From ENR-C20 sp942493145 (GTDB lineage Bacteria > Bacillota > Clostridia > Acetivibrionales > DTU013), in assembly GCA_942493145.1 (NCBI GenBank), contig OW818679.1:3534001-3598000 (forward strand): 64,000 nucleotides of DNA, read 5' to 3'. Positions within the stretch are counted from its first letter, which is position 1, and the number at the start of each line of letters is the position of its first letter. A model generated the notes under the pieces. It worked only from the letters and a program-made list of their open reading frames with translations. It was not told the DNA's origin and searched no databases. Below, in pieces: positions 54,820-63,847 of this stretch. The position numbers were made by a program, and so were the translations under genes.

Positions 54820-56628
54820 TTAATAAACCGGGACAACGCCATCGTTGCTCCGCTTCCATTCAGTATATCCACCCATGATTTTGAGGTTTTTGTTAATAAT
54901 GGTCCAGACGGCTGGCTGCTCAAAATCCAACCTCCAGGATGCAGCTCCAGCCAGAGAGTACTTTTGGACCAGGGAGGTCCTCAAATTAATTGAGTTTTTA
55001 TCTTCCAGCCAAACCCTGAATCTGATATTATCCTTTACATATTCGGCATAGAACTGTCCGCAGTCTTCGTCCCAACTGACCGAGGCATTATTCTCATCAA
55101 CCAGCCTTTTAGCCGCCTCCATTGACAGAGCCTCACTTGTCAGGCTCAAAGCACCGTCGGCAGCGGTCTCCTCCTTCCAGAGCCTCGTATAAAAAGGCAT
55201 TCCGAAAATCAGTTTCTCTGCCGGGATTGTTTTTAGAAAATTCTTTACAGTATTCTCAGCCCAACTGAACTCAGCAACGGAACCCGCTTCACCACCGCCC
55301 TTCCAATGCTGATCGTATGCCATAAGCGCCACATAATCTACTATCCCGCCAAGCGCCGCCCTGTCATAGCACGGTATGGTATTAATGTCGATTGAAACTA
55401 TCAATCCCTGTTCCCTAAGTAAAGGAGTGATTTCCCTGACGTATTGAGTAAGTGCATCCTTGTCACCTGCGTTCAAATCCTCAAAATCAAGGTTGATGCC
55501 ATCCAGCCTGTATAATGCTGCAAATGCCAGCATCTGCCTGATGGAGTTATCCCGGGCATCAGTATTGCCGAGAAACCTGCCTGTAGCATCCGCACCCCCA
55601 AGACTGTTGCTAAAAAGGGCCCATACCTTGTAACCACTGTTATGCGCCCATTCTACATATTTTGCATCCGCCTTGTTTTTTATGTTCCCCTGCTCGTCTG
55701 TAACCTGGAACCATGTGGGAGAAATTACATCAAGGCCTTCTATTTTTTCTCTTGAAGCGTATTTGCTTTTCCCGTTTCCGATGTAATCCCATACCAGGTT
55801 TATCTTTCCCTTATCAGGTTTCCAGGCGTCTCCCCGCCCATCCTCATCTCCTGGTATGACGCCCTGTACGGTAACTAGCCTTACTACGACATATTTCTTT
55901 TCAATGAAACCGACAATACCATCGGATGTCCTTACCCTGTACCAATCTTCATATTCCTCAAAAACCGTCAGGCTATTTTCCTCTTCAACCATAGCGGTTG
56001 TCTGGCTGCCCGCCGTATCAAAAGCCTTGTTGCCCGATACCTCAAGCTCCTTCACTATCGGCTGCCTCAACGACATGCCACTTCTGACTACCGCTTCAGG
56101 ATCAATAGGGGTTGCCAACTGTCTTACTTTGTTTGTAAAATCTATTACAATCACATTGTTGTCTTTTATATAGTTTACTTTAATATTATAGAACTCACTG
56201 AGGAACTCAATGGGTACAAAAACAGTGCCATCATCCTCTACCACCGGGAAATTAAGGGCTACAGGTTTATTGTTGACATAGGCGTCCAGACTGTCCGTCT
56301 TCATCCTGATGACCCTGTTTTCTGTTGTGATCGTAAGCTTATGCAGATTACCGTCCCAGTTGAGGTTCGGGTCGATATATTCAAGAATGACTTCCTTAGG
56401 CAGGAATACAGCACCGTCGGTAATTCTGGGAGAAACCTTCGAACGCACTTCCTCACCCTCTACAACAAGGTTCAGCGTTCCTTCTTCAAAGGCAGGCACC
56501 ACTTTGTCATTAGGCATAAAAAGCAGCGCGTATACCCCATATGCTGCTCCCATAAGGCAAACGGCTGCTATGAATAGGAATATGAACAAAACCAGTAACT
56601 TCTTTGAACCAGGTTCCCTTTTTTTCAT
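54820..56628 (-). CDS. GH18 glycosyl hydrolase with SH3 and copper-amine-oxidase-like domains
   Basis: After an N-terminal membrane segment (LLVLFIFLFIAAVCLMGAAYGVYALLF) come a copper-amine-oxidase-N-like module (residues ~45-165), an SH3-type module (VEEENSLTVFEEYEDWYRVRTSDGIVGFIEKKYV) and a GH18 barrel (~270-600). The barrel has the catalytic LDGINLDFEDL, with the acid glutamate kept, and MAYDQHWKGGGEAGSVA. This layout is typical for clostridial spore-cortex or peptidoglycan hydrolases related to SleL/YaaH. The ATG at 56628 follows GGAG; a start eight codons earlier lacks a site. Confidence 0.88.
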   Translation of the reverse strand: MKKREPGSKKLLVLFIFLFIAAVCLMGAAYGVYALLFMPNDKVVPAFEEGTLNLVVEGEEVRSKVSPRITDGAVFLPKEVILEYIDPNLNWDGNLHKLTITTENRVIRMKTDSLDAYVNNKPVALNFPVVEDDGTVFVPIEFLSEFYNIKVNYIKDNNVIVIDFTNKVRQLATPIDPEAVVRSGMSLRQPIVKELEVSGNKAFDTAGSQTTAMVEEENSLTVFEEYEDWYRVRTSDGIVGFIEKKYVVVRLVTVQGVIPGDEDGRGDAWKPDKGKINLVWDYIGNGKSKYASREKIEGLDVISPTWFQVTDEQGNIKNKADAKYVEWAHNSGYKVWALFSNSLGGADATGRFLGNTDARDNSIRQMLAFAALYRLDGINLDFEDLNAGDKDALTQYVREITPLLREQGLIVSIDINTIPCYDRAALGGIVDYVALMAYDQHWKGGGEAGSVAEFSWAENTVKNFLKTIPAEKLIFGMPFYTRLWKEETAADGALSLTSEALSMEAAKRLVDENNASVSWDEDCGQFYAEYVKDNIRFRVWLEDKNSINLRTSLVQKYSLAGAASWRLDFEQPAVWTIINKNLKIMGGYTEWKRSNDGVVPVY

Positions 56629-56732
56629 ATAATTGCTCCATATTTTCGGCATTAATACAATTATATAACAAAAAGCCTTATTATGTTTACAGAAAAGTTA
56701 AAAATGCTGTTGGAAAGTTGTACTTGTGGCCG

Positions 56733-56830
56733 TAACAGTTAAAACTTTAGTATATGCAGGCCACAACATCAAGGAAGTGTATTTGTAACACTTCGAATAA
56801 TAAACAAGAATGAAGTGTTACAAAACACTA
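56733..56830 (-). repeat. Intergenic two-hairpin repeat, copy 2
   Basis: Inverted copy of the unit at 48704-48803: GGCCACAACATCAAGGAAG is shared, the main stem GTGTATTTGTAACACTTC/GAAGTGTTACAAAACAC is kept with a different loop, and a TTGTGGCC/GGCCACAA stem takes the place of the second hairpin. It lies between the DUF2284 and GH18 genes. Confidence 0.75.
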
Positions 56831-56841
56831 AGCTACATGCT

Positions 56842-57402
56842 TCATAGTGAAAAAAATATGACAGCAATATAAGTGACGGTATTTTTGCCTCCATATATTG
56901 GCCAACCAGCACTTCTCTTGAGTGCGGTTACATCGATTCCGTAGCACTCGACCGACGAAACTGCTTCTTCTGGATTCCTGCAAGGCTCCCCCTCCAGGTA
57001 AGAACACCTTTCACACAAGTTGCAGCATCCGGCATTCAGAGGAAGTAGCCTGCTGAATTGGTATTTGGCTTTTATATGGTTCAGTATTTTTCTGAACCTT
57101 TTCTCATGAACCTTTCCAGCCTCTATCATTCCCTCAAGGTCAAAGGAATCTTCTATCGGGCAGATGTTCTGTATAAGCAACCCATGTTTGAAGCCTTCCA
57201 CCCTTTTCCTCAGCTCACTGATCGGGCCTACAGCAGGCGGCCCGCTCCATGTGGTGCCATATCTCCTGCAGACGTTCTGTTCACAGGCCTTTCTGAACTC
57301 CTCATGAAATTTTAAAGATGATGCATCTACTATTGCAGCAGTTGTAGCCCCTGATTCCTGCGCTTCCCTGACAAGTTCCGTCCAAAGTTCCTGTTCCTGC
57401 AT
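56842..57402 (-). CDS. DUF2284 putative metal-binding protein
   Basis: A 186-residue protein with conserved cysteines in the DUF2284 pattern: KACEQNVCRRYGTTWSGPPAVGPI near the N-terminus and AGCCNLCERCSYLEGEPCRNPEEAVSSVECYGIDV near the C-terminus, probably ligands for a metal or iron-sulfur cluster. Proteins of this family are often found beside corrinoid methyltransferase genes. It lies three bases after the His-rich gene and is the last gene of that run. Confidence 0.82.
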   Translation of the reverse strand: MQEQELWTELVREAQESGATTAAIVDASSLKFHEEFRKACEQNVCRRYGTTWSGPPAVGPISELRKRVEGFKHGLLIQNICPIEDSFDLEGMIEAGKVHEKRFRKILNHIKAKYQFSRLLPLNAGCCNLCERCSYLEGEPCRNPEEAVSSVECYGIDVTALKRSAGWPIYGGKNTVTYIAVIFFSL

Positions 57403-57405
57403 TAT

Positions 57406-57966
57406 TCATTTACCCCTTTGTTCATCATTAAATGTACCTCGTACTGTCTTTTTGAACGTATCCTTTACGGTCATCTCCAGGTCTGCAGCATCTGTTCTGA
57501 AAGCTATGGCAGTTATATTAAGCACAAAGCCGGTGATGTCGTCTCCGTTAATGCTGCCCGCATCTTTCCTTATGCTGATTTCCTTTCCTGTCGTGGAAAG
57601 CCAGATGGAGCTTTCCTGAGTGATTTCTACGAATGCTTTTATGTGACCTATGAATACCTTTTTTCCTTTGAGTTGTAGCTGCAACTCCTTCAGCCAGTTT
57701 TCAAGGCTGGCTGAAAGTTCATCAAGGCCTTGCGTCACAACAAGTTCCACTTTTATTTTCTTGGAATACACAGCAGGCGTCTCCCCGCCTCCCGCGTATA
57801 ATTTACCGGAGAAAGCCGATTCATTGTCGTGTCTGTATGATTCTCCGTGCGCATGCTGATTATCATCTGTATGGACATGTCCGCATGAACACTTCCCATC
57901 CTTATCATGATCACATCCTTGATCATGTAGATGTATGTGAATATGGTTGTTACCCTTATCAGGCAA
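57406..57966 (-). CDS. His-rich putative metal-binding protein paired with CobW GTPase
   Basis: The first 46 residues hold ten histidines (8, 10, 12, 14, 20, 30, 32, 38, 40, 46) and three cysteines (18, 26, 28), which look like a metal-collecting tail. The rest (about 60-186) is an alpha/beta domain without a family I can name (KIKVELVVTQGLDELSASLENWLKELQLQLKGKKVFIGHIKAFVEI). The start overlaps the CobW gene end by eight bases, so the two proteins are probably made together. It could hold metal for the GTPase chaperone; this is inferred. Confidence 0.75.
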   Translation of the reverse strand: MPDKGNNHIHIHLHDQGCDHDKDGKCSCGHVHTDDNQHAHGESYRHDNESAFSGKLYAGGGETPAVYSKKIKVELVVTQGLDELSASLENWLKELQLQLKGKKVFIGHIKAFVEITQESSIWLSTTGKEISIRKDAGSINGDDITGFVLNITAIAFRTDAADLEMTVKDTFKKTVRGTFNDEQRGK

Positions 57967-58609
57967 TACCCGTCACCTTCCTCCATATGCCTTCATCAAT
58001 CGTCCCCGTTGCCAAAACCCTTTCTACATAAGCGCCGGGTTTGATTTCATTGATCTTCTCTTCTATTAACCTGAGCTCCTGTTCATTGACCAGGTCTATC
58101 TTGTTTATCAGAACCGTATCGCCATCGGCCACCTGGTTACTCACCAGTTCGGGCGTCACTTCCAGCAATATCTCCCAACGTTCGGCGTCAACTACCGAAA
58201 CAGTATGGATGGTTCCCAGACCTTTGCCATACTTCTCAAGGACCTCGATTATCCTGCCCGGATATGCCAGCCCGGTACACTCGACTATGACCCAGCCGGG
58301 AGCTGCATCTTCAGCGAGCTGATTTAAGGTGGTAGTCAGATCGGTTGCCAGTGTGCAGCATATGCAGCCTGCAAAGAGCTCCTTTACACTGTAGCCGCCC
58401 TTTTTCAGCAGTTTGTCGTCTATGCCTGTCTCACCTATTTCATTCTCAATGATCACCAGTTCAGTTTTGACAGGAGCGTCAGAAGCTCTTTCACCTATAC
58501 TGAGAGTCCCCTTTTCCGCTTTGCTGCCATCGACTATGAAATGGGCCAGTGAGATTATCAGGCTGGTCTTTCCTGAGCCCAGAAAGCCTCCGAATATAAT
58601 TATGTTCAT
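57959..58609 (-). CDS. CobW/COG0523 G3E GTPase (metallochaperone)
   Basis: A 216-residue GTPase with P-loop GGFLGSGKTS (residues 7-16), the E-N-E-I-G-ETGID switch region and the CxCC metal motif GCICCTL (Cys82, 84, 85), plus INKIDL near the end. It lacks the large C-terminal CobW domain of longer relatives. COG0523 proteins load zinc, cobalt or nickel into target proteins by GTP-driven transfer. Its neighbours are a methyltetrahydrofolate methyltransferase, a His-rich protein and DUF2284, so a corrinoid or zinc-dependent methyltransferase is a likely client. Confidence 0.9.
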   Translation of the reverse strand: MNIIIFGGFLGSGKTSLIISLAHFIVDGSKAEKGTLSIGERASDAPVKTELVIIENEIGETGIDDKLLKKGGYSVKELFAGCICCTLATDLTTTLNQLAEDAAPGWVIVECTGLAYPGRIIEVLEKYGKGLGTIHTVSVVDAERWEILLEVTPELVSNQVADGDTVLINKIDLVNEQELRLIEEKINEIKPGAYVERVLATGTIDEGIWRKVTGIA

Positions 58610-58637
58610 CCCGTTTTCACTCCATTATTCCTGTTGA

Positions 58638-59435
58638 TTACTCAAACAATCCCTGGCGGAAGCTGTTGTTGAACTTCCTGCAGAACCTGTCCTGTCCCAG
58701 GAGGGTCTGTGATGCTATCAGGGAACCCCTCATCTCCTTGTTGGTCAGATCAAGTATGAAGGAATCCATACCCCTTGCCATCGCCTGTATCATGAAGGTC
58801 CTGTTGAGGATCTTCCTGGCAGGCAGACTATATGATATGTTTGTAAGGCCGCATACCGTATGTACCCCCGGATATCCTTCCATGATCTTCTGTATTGCCT
58901 CGAGCACCTCAATCCCGCTCTTTTCCCCAGTTGCTATGGGTTTGATCAATGGATCAATATATATATCATCAAGTGCGACACCCTCTTTAGTAAGCTTTGT
59001 TATGAGGGTATCCGCTATTCTGAGCCTGTCATCCTGAGTCTTCGGCATTCCACCGTCATCTATGCACAATGCTACAATTTTTGACTTGTATTCCTTAATA
59101 AAGGGTAGGACCGCATTCCACCTGCCGGTTTCATCTGTGATGGAATTTATCATGGGAACTCCATTGACTGCCTTATTCAAACCGGCCTTTAATGCAGCCG
59201 GATCAGGACTGTCTATACAAAGAGGAAGCTTGGTCTCTTCTAAAATGAGGTCTATTAACCATTCCATAATCTCGACCTCATTTTCAATGAAGGTGCCGCA
59301 GTTGACATCTATATATGATACTCCCGCATCCTCCTGGGCTTTGGCAATTTGCCTGATATATTGTCCATCCCTGTTTTCAACCGCTTCCCGTATCGGTTTC
59401 CTGCTGGTATTAATCAATTCTCCTATTATCAGCAT
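58638..59435 (-). CDS. Methyltetrahydrofolate:corrinoid methyltransferase
   Basis: A 265-residue pterin-binding TIM barrel: MLIIGELINTSRKPIREAVENRD, YIDVNCGT, LPLCIDSPDPAALKAGL, INSITDE, DDIYIDPLIKPIATGE, HTVCGLTNISYSLPARKILNRTFM. This matches AcsE/MtvA/MeTr-type enzymes, which move a methyl group between tetrahydrofolate and a corrinoid protein. Within this cluster it would pass methyl groups from a demethylation step to the folate pool, or the reverse. It lies 28 bases before the CobW gene. GGAGG precedes the ATG, and a promoter with a palindrome lies upstream. Confidence 0.92.
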   Translation of the reverse strand: MLIIGELINTSRKPIREAVENRDGQYIRQIAKAQEDAGVSYIDVNCGTFIENEVEIMEWLIDLILEETKLPLCIDSPDPAALKAGLNKAVNGVPMINSITDETGRWNAVLPFIKEYKSKIVALCIDDGGMPKTQDDRLRIADTLITKLTKEGVALDDIYIDPLIKPIATGEKSGIEVLEAIQKIMEGYPGVHTVCGLTNISYSLPARKILNRTFMIQAMARGMDSFILDLTNKEMRGSLIASQTLLGQDRFCRKFNNSFRQGLFE

Positions 59436-59470
59436 ATCCTGATCCCTCCATATTCGTGGTGTTTGATTTA

Positions 59471-59499
59471 ATACTATCCATATGGATATGTAATGTCAA
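59471..59499 (-). promoter_or_regulatory. Promoter with central palindrome before the methyltransferase gene
   Basis: On the minus strand TTGACA (59494-59499) and TAGTAT (59471-59476) are 17 bases apart. The spacer contains the perfect 14-base palindrome TATCCATATGGATA (59475-59488), and CCATATG recurs just upstream at about 59510. A regulator bound here would block or shift the polymerase; the PocR-AraC protein made from the next gene is a candidate. Confidence 0.65.
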
Positions 59500-59535
59500 A
59501 AGGGTAGACCCATATGAATAATTAAATACAAAAAG

Positions 59536-60798
59536 TCAGTCTGTTTTTGCCTCCTGCTTCCTTGATGCGGTGTTTTGCTTCCTGTATGCCATCGGGGATA
59601 ATCCTACAGCCTTCTTGAAAACCTTGGTGAAATACCCCTGTTCTTCAAACCCTACGTTTCCCGAAATCTCAAGCAGTGTCATATTGGTTTGTCGTAGAAG
59701 GGCTTTGCTCTGTTCTATCCTGATATTGTTTGTATAACTCCTGAAGGTATGCCCTGTAGTGTCCCTGAACATCCTGCAGAAATATGACTGACTCATGAAT
59801 ACATGATCCGCCACTTCCTTCAAAGTCAGCTTGTGCATGTAATTGTCCCCGATATAATTGACTGCTTTGTAAATTACATCGTTTTCCTTTGCTGCCTGAA
59901 AATCAAAAATGCAATATATGAAACGCTGTATAATGTCGTATGCCCAACTCGTCAGCTCCTCAACATTTCTGCAGGCTTCGATTCTGGTAAAATACCTGAA
60001 ATCAAGGCCGAATATCTCTTCCACATCCGACTTGCTTTCGAGCGCTGCCCTAAACAGCAACAATCCAAAATCAATTGCCCTGGATTTGCTAGTTTCAAAT
60101 TTGTCGCTTTGCTGAAGGAATAAGCCATCCTGTCGCTTTTTTAATAATTCCAGTGTATAAGCCTTGTCTTTGGCAGCAATACTGCCGACCAATCCGGCCA
60201 GATCTTCCACAGACTTGCTTACGGTATCATCAAGGGCAGGATGTCCACCCATTACGTGGCGTTCATCATCTCTCCTCCTGTTTGCCGTGCCTGCTGTCGA
60301 CAGATGTTCTGCAGCATACATAAGTATTTCCGACATACTGGCGATTTTCTCCAGTGTGGCGAATTGAATTTCGTTAACAAACCGCCTTAGTTCTTCCATT
60401 GTTGAATTGTCCTGAATATTTTTCATAAATGAAATGTCGGGGACAAATACATTAGCCCGAGCAAGAGTGACCGGCCCACCGATTATTGCCGCCACCATCA
60501 ATCCATCCTTAAGGATTGGGGCAGCCCAGTGTACAAGACCGATAGGGCAGAAGAAAATATGTCTGCCGCCATGCTTCTCTGCCTCATAAGCACCATACAA
60601 ATATGCGCTTGAGCAGCTTACACCCTGATTGCCGGATAACCTGCAACAGCTGCTGCATCCATTCCTCCCCGGCACCGAATATATTGTATCGCCCTTTAAA
60701 TCAATTACAAGGCATCCGGTATTCACTGCACTGCCATATACGTTTGCGGCTTTTTTTGCATTATTTGGATTGATTCCATTGTTGTTGTTTGTATTCAT
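59536..60798 (-). CDS. PocR-domain AraC family regulator
   Basis: An N-terminal PocR ligand-sensing domain (residues ~15-180) carries the conserved cysteines NTGCLVID, NGCSSCCRL, SCSS and FFCPIGL (29, 48, 51, 52, 62, 84). The C-terminal AraC domain (~320-415) has two helix-turn-helix motifs, LTLKEVADHVFMSQSYFCRMFRDTTG and MTLLEISGNVGFEEQGYFTKVFKKAVGLSPMAYRK. PocR proteins sense small carbon compounds. The ATG at 60798 lies inside the end of the RACE gene (38-base overlap), so translation is coupled. Confidence 0.92.
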   Translation of the reverse strand: MNTNNNNGINPNNAKKAANVYGSAVNTGCLVIDLKGDTIYSVPGRNGCSSCCRLSGNQGVSCSSAYLYGAYEAEKHGGRHIFFCPIGLVHWAAPILKDGLMVAAIIGGPVTLARANVFVPDISFMKNIQDNSTMEELRRFVNEIQFATLEKIASMSEILMYAAEHLSTAGTANRRRDDERHVMGGHPALDDTVSKSVEDLAGLVGSIAAKDKAYTLELLKKRQDGLFLQQSDKFETSKSRAIDFGLLLFRAALESKSDVEEIFGLDFRYFTRIEACRNVEELTSWAYDIIQRFIYCIFDFQAAKENDVIYKAVNYIGDNYMHKLTLKEVADHVFMSQSYFCRMFRDTTGHTFRSYTNNIRIEQSKALLRQTNMTLLEISGNVGFEEQGYFTKVFKKAVGLSPMAYRKQNTASRKQEAKTD

Positions 60799-62644
60799 AT
60801 GGATCAAACCTCATCCCTTCAGCAAATCTTTTATTAAAATTCCTATGAGTAGCCAGTTCGACGTATTTGATTTTTTTTGTCATGTCATCACATCTTGAAT
60901 ATTCCTTACATGATAGCAGAGCCCGCTTTGCTCCGGTACCGGCAGCATTTCCCACCATTTTTATCCTGTCTGCCAGTTCAATGGGAATCAAACCGATATT
61001 ACATGCACTGCGGGGATCCATGTAATTCCCGAAGGCTCCTGCGAGCAATACCTCTTTTATATCACCCATGGTTACATCAAGTTCCTCCATCAACAGCCTT
61101 ATTCCTGCAGAAATAGCGCCCTTTGCCAGCTGCATGGCTGAAATGTCACTTTGTGTTATCATGATGGGGTATGCATGTTCCGTAACCGATTCAGGTGCCA
61201 GCAGAAATGCGTTGGCGCCTTCATGGGATATTATGTGCTTTTCAAATTTAAATGCATCGGGATTGGTGAATTTGTCAGGAGAAAGAAGTTTTCCCCTTAC
61301 ATTAACGATACCCAGTTTTACCAGGCCTGATATCACATCTATCAATCCTGAGCCACAAATACCTTTAGGTTTACCTCCACCGATAACCGAATATGAAAGT
61401 CCATTTCTGAAGTGCACATGGTCTATTGCTCCTGTCGCGCCCCGCATACCGCTGCTGATCTGTGCACCCTCGAATGCCGGTCCTGCAGCAGTTGAACATG
61501 CTGCAAGCTTTTCTTCAGAACCAAGGACTATTTCACCGTTTGTCCCTATATCCACCGCCAACCGGATGTCTCTTCCCTTGTCCAGCCCGGTCGCAAGTAT
61601 GACGCTTACTGTGTCCGCACCAACAAAACCTGCTATGTTGGGAAGTACGAAAACCCTTCCGGCAGGATTGATATTGAGCCTGAGCCTGGCGGCACCGGTT
61701 TGGAATGACTCACTGATCACGGGAGTATATGGGGCAGCCGTAAGATACCGAGGTGTTATCCCCAGGAATATATGATGCATGCATGTATTGCCTACGACAG
61801 TCACAGCGTAAATGTCCTCCCGATTGCAGCCGCCATCTTCAGCAGCAGCCCCTGTCATACGGTCCATCTCTTCAAGCAGGACTGCCTGCATCTGTTCAAC
61901 TCCATCTTCGTTTTTTATTGCGAATGAAGCACGCGAAATGACATCGGCGCCGAATTTAACCTGGGGGTTCAACGCAGCCGCTACAGCTAGTTCCCTTCCT
62001 GTTCTTAAATCCATAAGGTATGCAACGATGGTGGTAGTTCCTATATCAAAGGCTACTCCAAATATTTTGCCGGAGGTATCGCCTTTGTCTATTCCAAGCA
62101 CGCATTTCCGATCAGTTACGACTGTGCCGGAATGGCCGGCTTCCCTGAGGATTCCGGGCATGGCCCGGATAGCCTCCAATCCGGGCTTGACATCCTTCAG
62201 ACTGGCATCGGTCTTCTTCAGATTTTCCTTCAGACGTGCAAAATCGGCTTTCGATTCATCCAAAGAAGGCTTCGGTAGTTGGACAGGTATTTTCAAGATC
62301 AAAGGATCGATTTCATAAGAATCATTGGATTCTGATATAAGAATGTTGTATCTAAGGGCCTTCCCGTTCTCCAGCCCCACTGTTAAAGCGCTTAATATAC
62401 GTGTATGGCAGGCAAGCCTTATGCCCTGCTCAAGTTCATCTTCACTGAGATAGCCTTTTTCTTCGGGTGTAGGTTCAGCAGTTCCATTCAGTATTCTAAT
62501 CCTGCATTTTCCGCAGGTCCCTCTGCCTCCGCATGGGAAATCAAAGTGCCGCCCTTTTGAGATGATTGCCTCCATGACGGTTGATCCTTCAGTAACGTTT
62601 GTTTTCTCTCCGCCTGGCATGAAAGTGATTGTATGCCTGCTCAT
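60761..62644 (-). CDS. RACE-type reductive activator of corrinoid proteins
   Basis: A 627-residue protein with an N-terminal 2Fe-2S ferredoxin domain (FPCGGRGTCGKC with Cys38, 44, 47 and Cys79) and a C-terminal ASKHA-type DUF4445 ATPase (GVAFDIGTTTIVAYLMDLRTG, RLAVDIGTNGEIVLG, LLAGAFGNYMDP). Such proteins use ATP to return inactive Co(II) corrinoid to Co(I) in methyltransferase systems. The ATG at 62644 follows GGAGG; the frame is open for 15 more codons without a site. It overlaps the regulator gene. Confidence 0.93.
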   Translation of the reverse strand: MSRHTITFMPGGEKTNVTEGSTVMEAIISKGRHFDFPCGGRGTCGKCRIRILNGTAEPTPEEKGYLSEDELEQGIRLACHTRILSALTVGLENGKALRYNILISESNDSYEIDPLILKIPVQLPKPSLDESKADFARLKENLKKTDASLKDVKPGLEAIRAMPGILREAGHSGTVVTDRKCVLGIDKGDTSGKIFGVAFDIGTTTIVAYLMDLRTGRELAVAAALNPQVKFGADVISRASFAIKNEDGVEQMQAVLLEEMDRMTGAAAEDGGCNREDIYAVTVVGNTCMHHIFLGITPRYLTAAPYTPVISESFQTGAARLRLNINPAGRVFVLPNIAGFVGADTVSVILATGLDKGRDIRLAVDIGTNGEIVLGSEEKLAACSTAAGPAFEGAQISSGMRGATGAIDHVHFRNGLSYSVIGGGKPKGICGSGLIDVISGLVKLGIVNVRGKLLSPDKFTNPDAFKFEKHIISHEGANAFLLAPESVTEHAYPIMITQSDISAMQLAKGAISAGIRLLMEELDVTMGDIKEVLLAGAFGNYMDPRSACNIGLIPIELADRIKMVGNAAGTGAKRALLSCKEYSRCDDMTKKIKYVELATHRNFNKRFAEGMRFDPYEYKQQQWNQSK

Positions 62645-62820
62645 TTTACCTCCATGGTAATTCCTTATGTGCAAAATGAAATGTCCCATACCGCCGAATT
62701 ATATATAAAGCCATTATTTCATTTCACGTTTTAACTGTAAAGGATATATACCACACATGGAATAAAATTTACAAAAAGCAAAGCTGTTATTACAATTTCA
62801 CAAGGGTTTATAAGAGGAAT

Positions 62821-63504
62821 TCATCCCTGAAGAACAGGAGCGCTTCCATCGCTCATCAGATGGTCGAGGCTGATAGTCTCTCCAGGCCTTATTATTACAA
62901 AATCTTCGTCATAAGGGCCTGAAAGGAGCTTTTCAAGATAACTGAGGGTTCCGGGTATAATCTGTCGCATCAGTTTCAGATCCTCTGCGACAAGCTTTGA
63001 CTTCTCCAGGAATTCACTATTTTCATATGCTCCTGTTTCAATGATTCCAAGCCTTTTATAATGGTTGAGAATTATCTTGTATACCTTGTCGGCCTTCACT
63101 TTCCCATGCCTGGCAACGGTAATCCTGTACTCCTCCCATATATTACGCTCATACTCGAGCCACCCTCTTGTAAGGAAGTATGTGCCCATTTCCGCGCTGA
63201 CCTCTTTACGTCTCTTTCTTGATCCAAGCAGCAGTGTTATACAGTCATCGACTTTGGGGAATATCAATCTGTAACCCGGCGACGTCAAGCCCACCAGAGA
63301 ATTCCCGCAAAAGCCAAAGCCCAGCAACACTTCATCTACTCCTGTGATGTTATCCAGCTCTTGTTGAAGTTTGTCCTTCAAAGAGCCGGGATTGATATGT
63401 AAACCTGAATCCACCCATTTGACAGGATGCTCGAAGCCAGTCCTTTCAATGGCAAATTTCAATTCATCCGCTATGGTATTACAGGCTAAAAGCATCTTCG
63501 ACAT
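62821..63504 (-). CDS. DUF1638 family protein
   Basis: A 227-residue soluble protein with the DUF1638 pattern: KMLLACNTIADELKFAIERTG, EVLLGFGFCGNSLVGL, LIFPKVDDCITLLLGS, YFLTRGWLEY. The family is usually found with corrinoid methyltransferases and corrinoid proteins in Clostridia and methanogens; the biochemical role is unproven. It is transcribed away from the UroD-type gene and heads the minus-strand run into the RACE and regulator genes. AAAGGAAG precedes the ATG. Confidence 0.85.
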   Translation of the reverse strand: MSKMLLACNTIADELKFAIERTGFEHPVKWVDSGLHINPGSLKDKLQQELDNITGVDEVLLGFGFCGNSLVGLTSPGYRLIFPKVDDCITLLLGSRKRRKEVSAEMGTYFLTRGWLEYERNIWEEYRITVARHGKVKADKVYKIILNHYKRLGIIETGAYENSEFLEKSKLVAEDLKLMRQIIPGTLSYLEKLLSGPYDEDFVIIRPGETISLDHLMSDGSAPVLQG

Positions 63505-63847
63505 AACAGCTTCCTTTCAATTGGAATTCAACGGTCCTATGTTTTATTTTAATACTATTATAATGGCTCCGGCCTGTCAAATTCATCTACAACCTGCCTG
63601 TATGAGTCATTTCCTGCGGTTTTGGTGAACAACGTCAAAATTGTACGATAAATAATTACAAAAATCAGTCGCAAAAGTACAATATATATTTAACAATCTT
63701 ATCAATATGATTAACGATATTGTCACTAATAATAAAAATTTCGAAAACATGTGTTAATTATTACAATAATATTGAAATCATCTTTGTTATGCTATTAACA
63801 AATGGGCAGGTATTGAAGTCGCATAAATCGTACAGGAGGTATATTTT
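63505..63847. other. Divergent promoter region of the corrinoid cluster
   Basis: About 340 AT-rich bases separate the DUF1638 gene (leftward) from the UroD-type gene (rightward). Both promoters should lie here, but I see no pair of boxes with good spacing. No cobalamin riboswitch or other known RNA was recognised. Confidence 0.4.

Noticed and set aside
63505..63847. Cobalamin riboswitch ahead of the corrinoid genes
   Set aside because: No B12-box or matching stems were seen on either strand.
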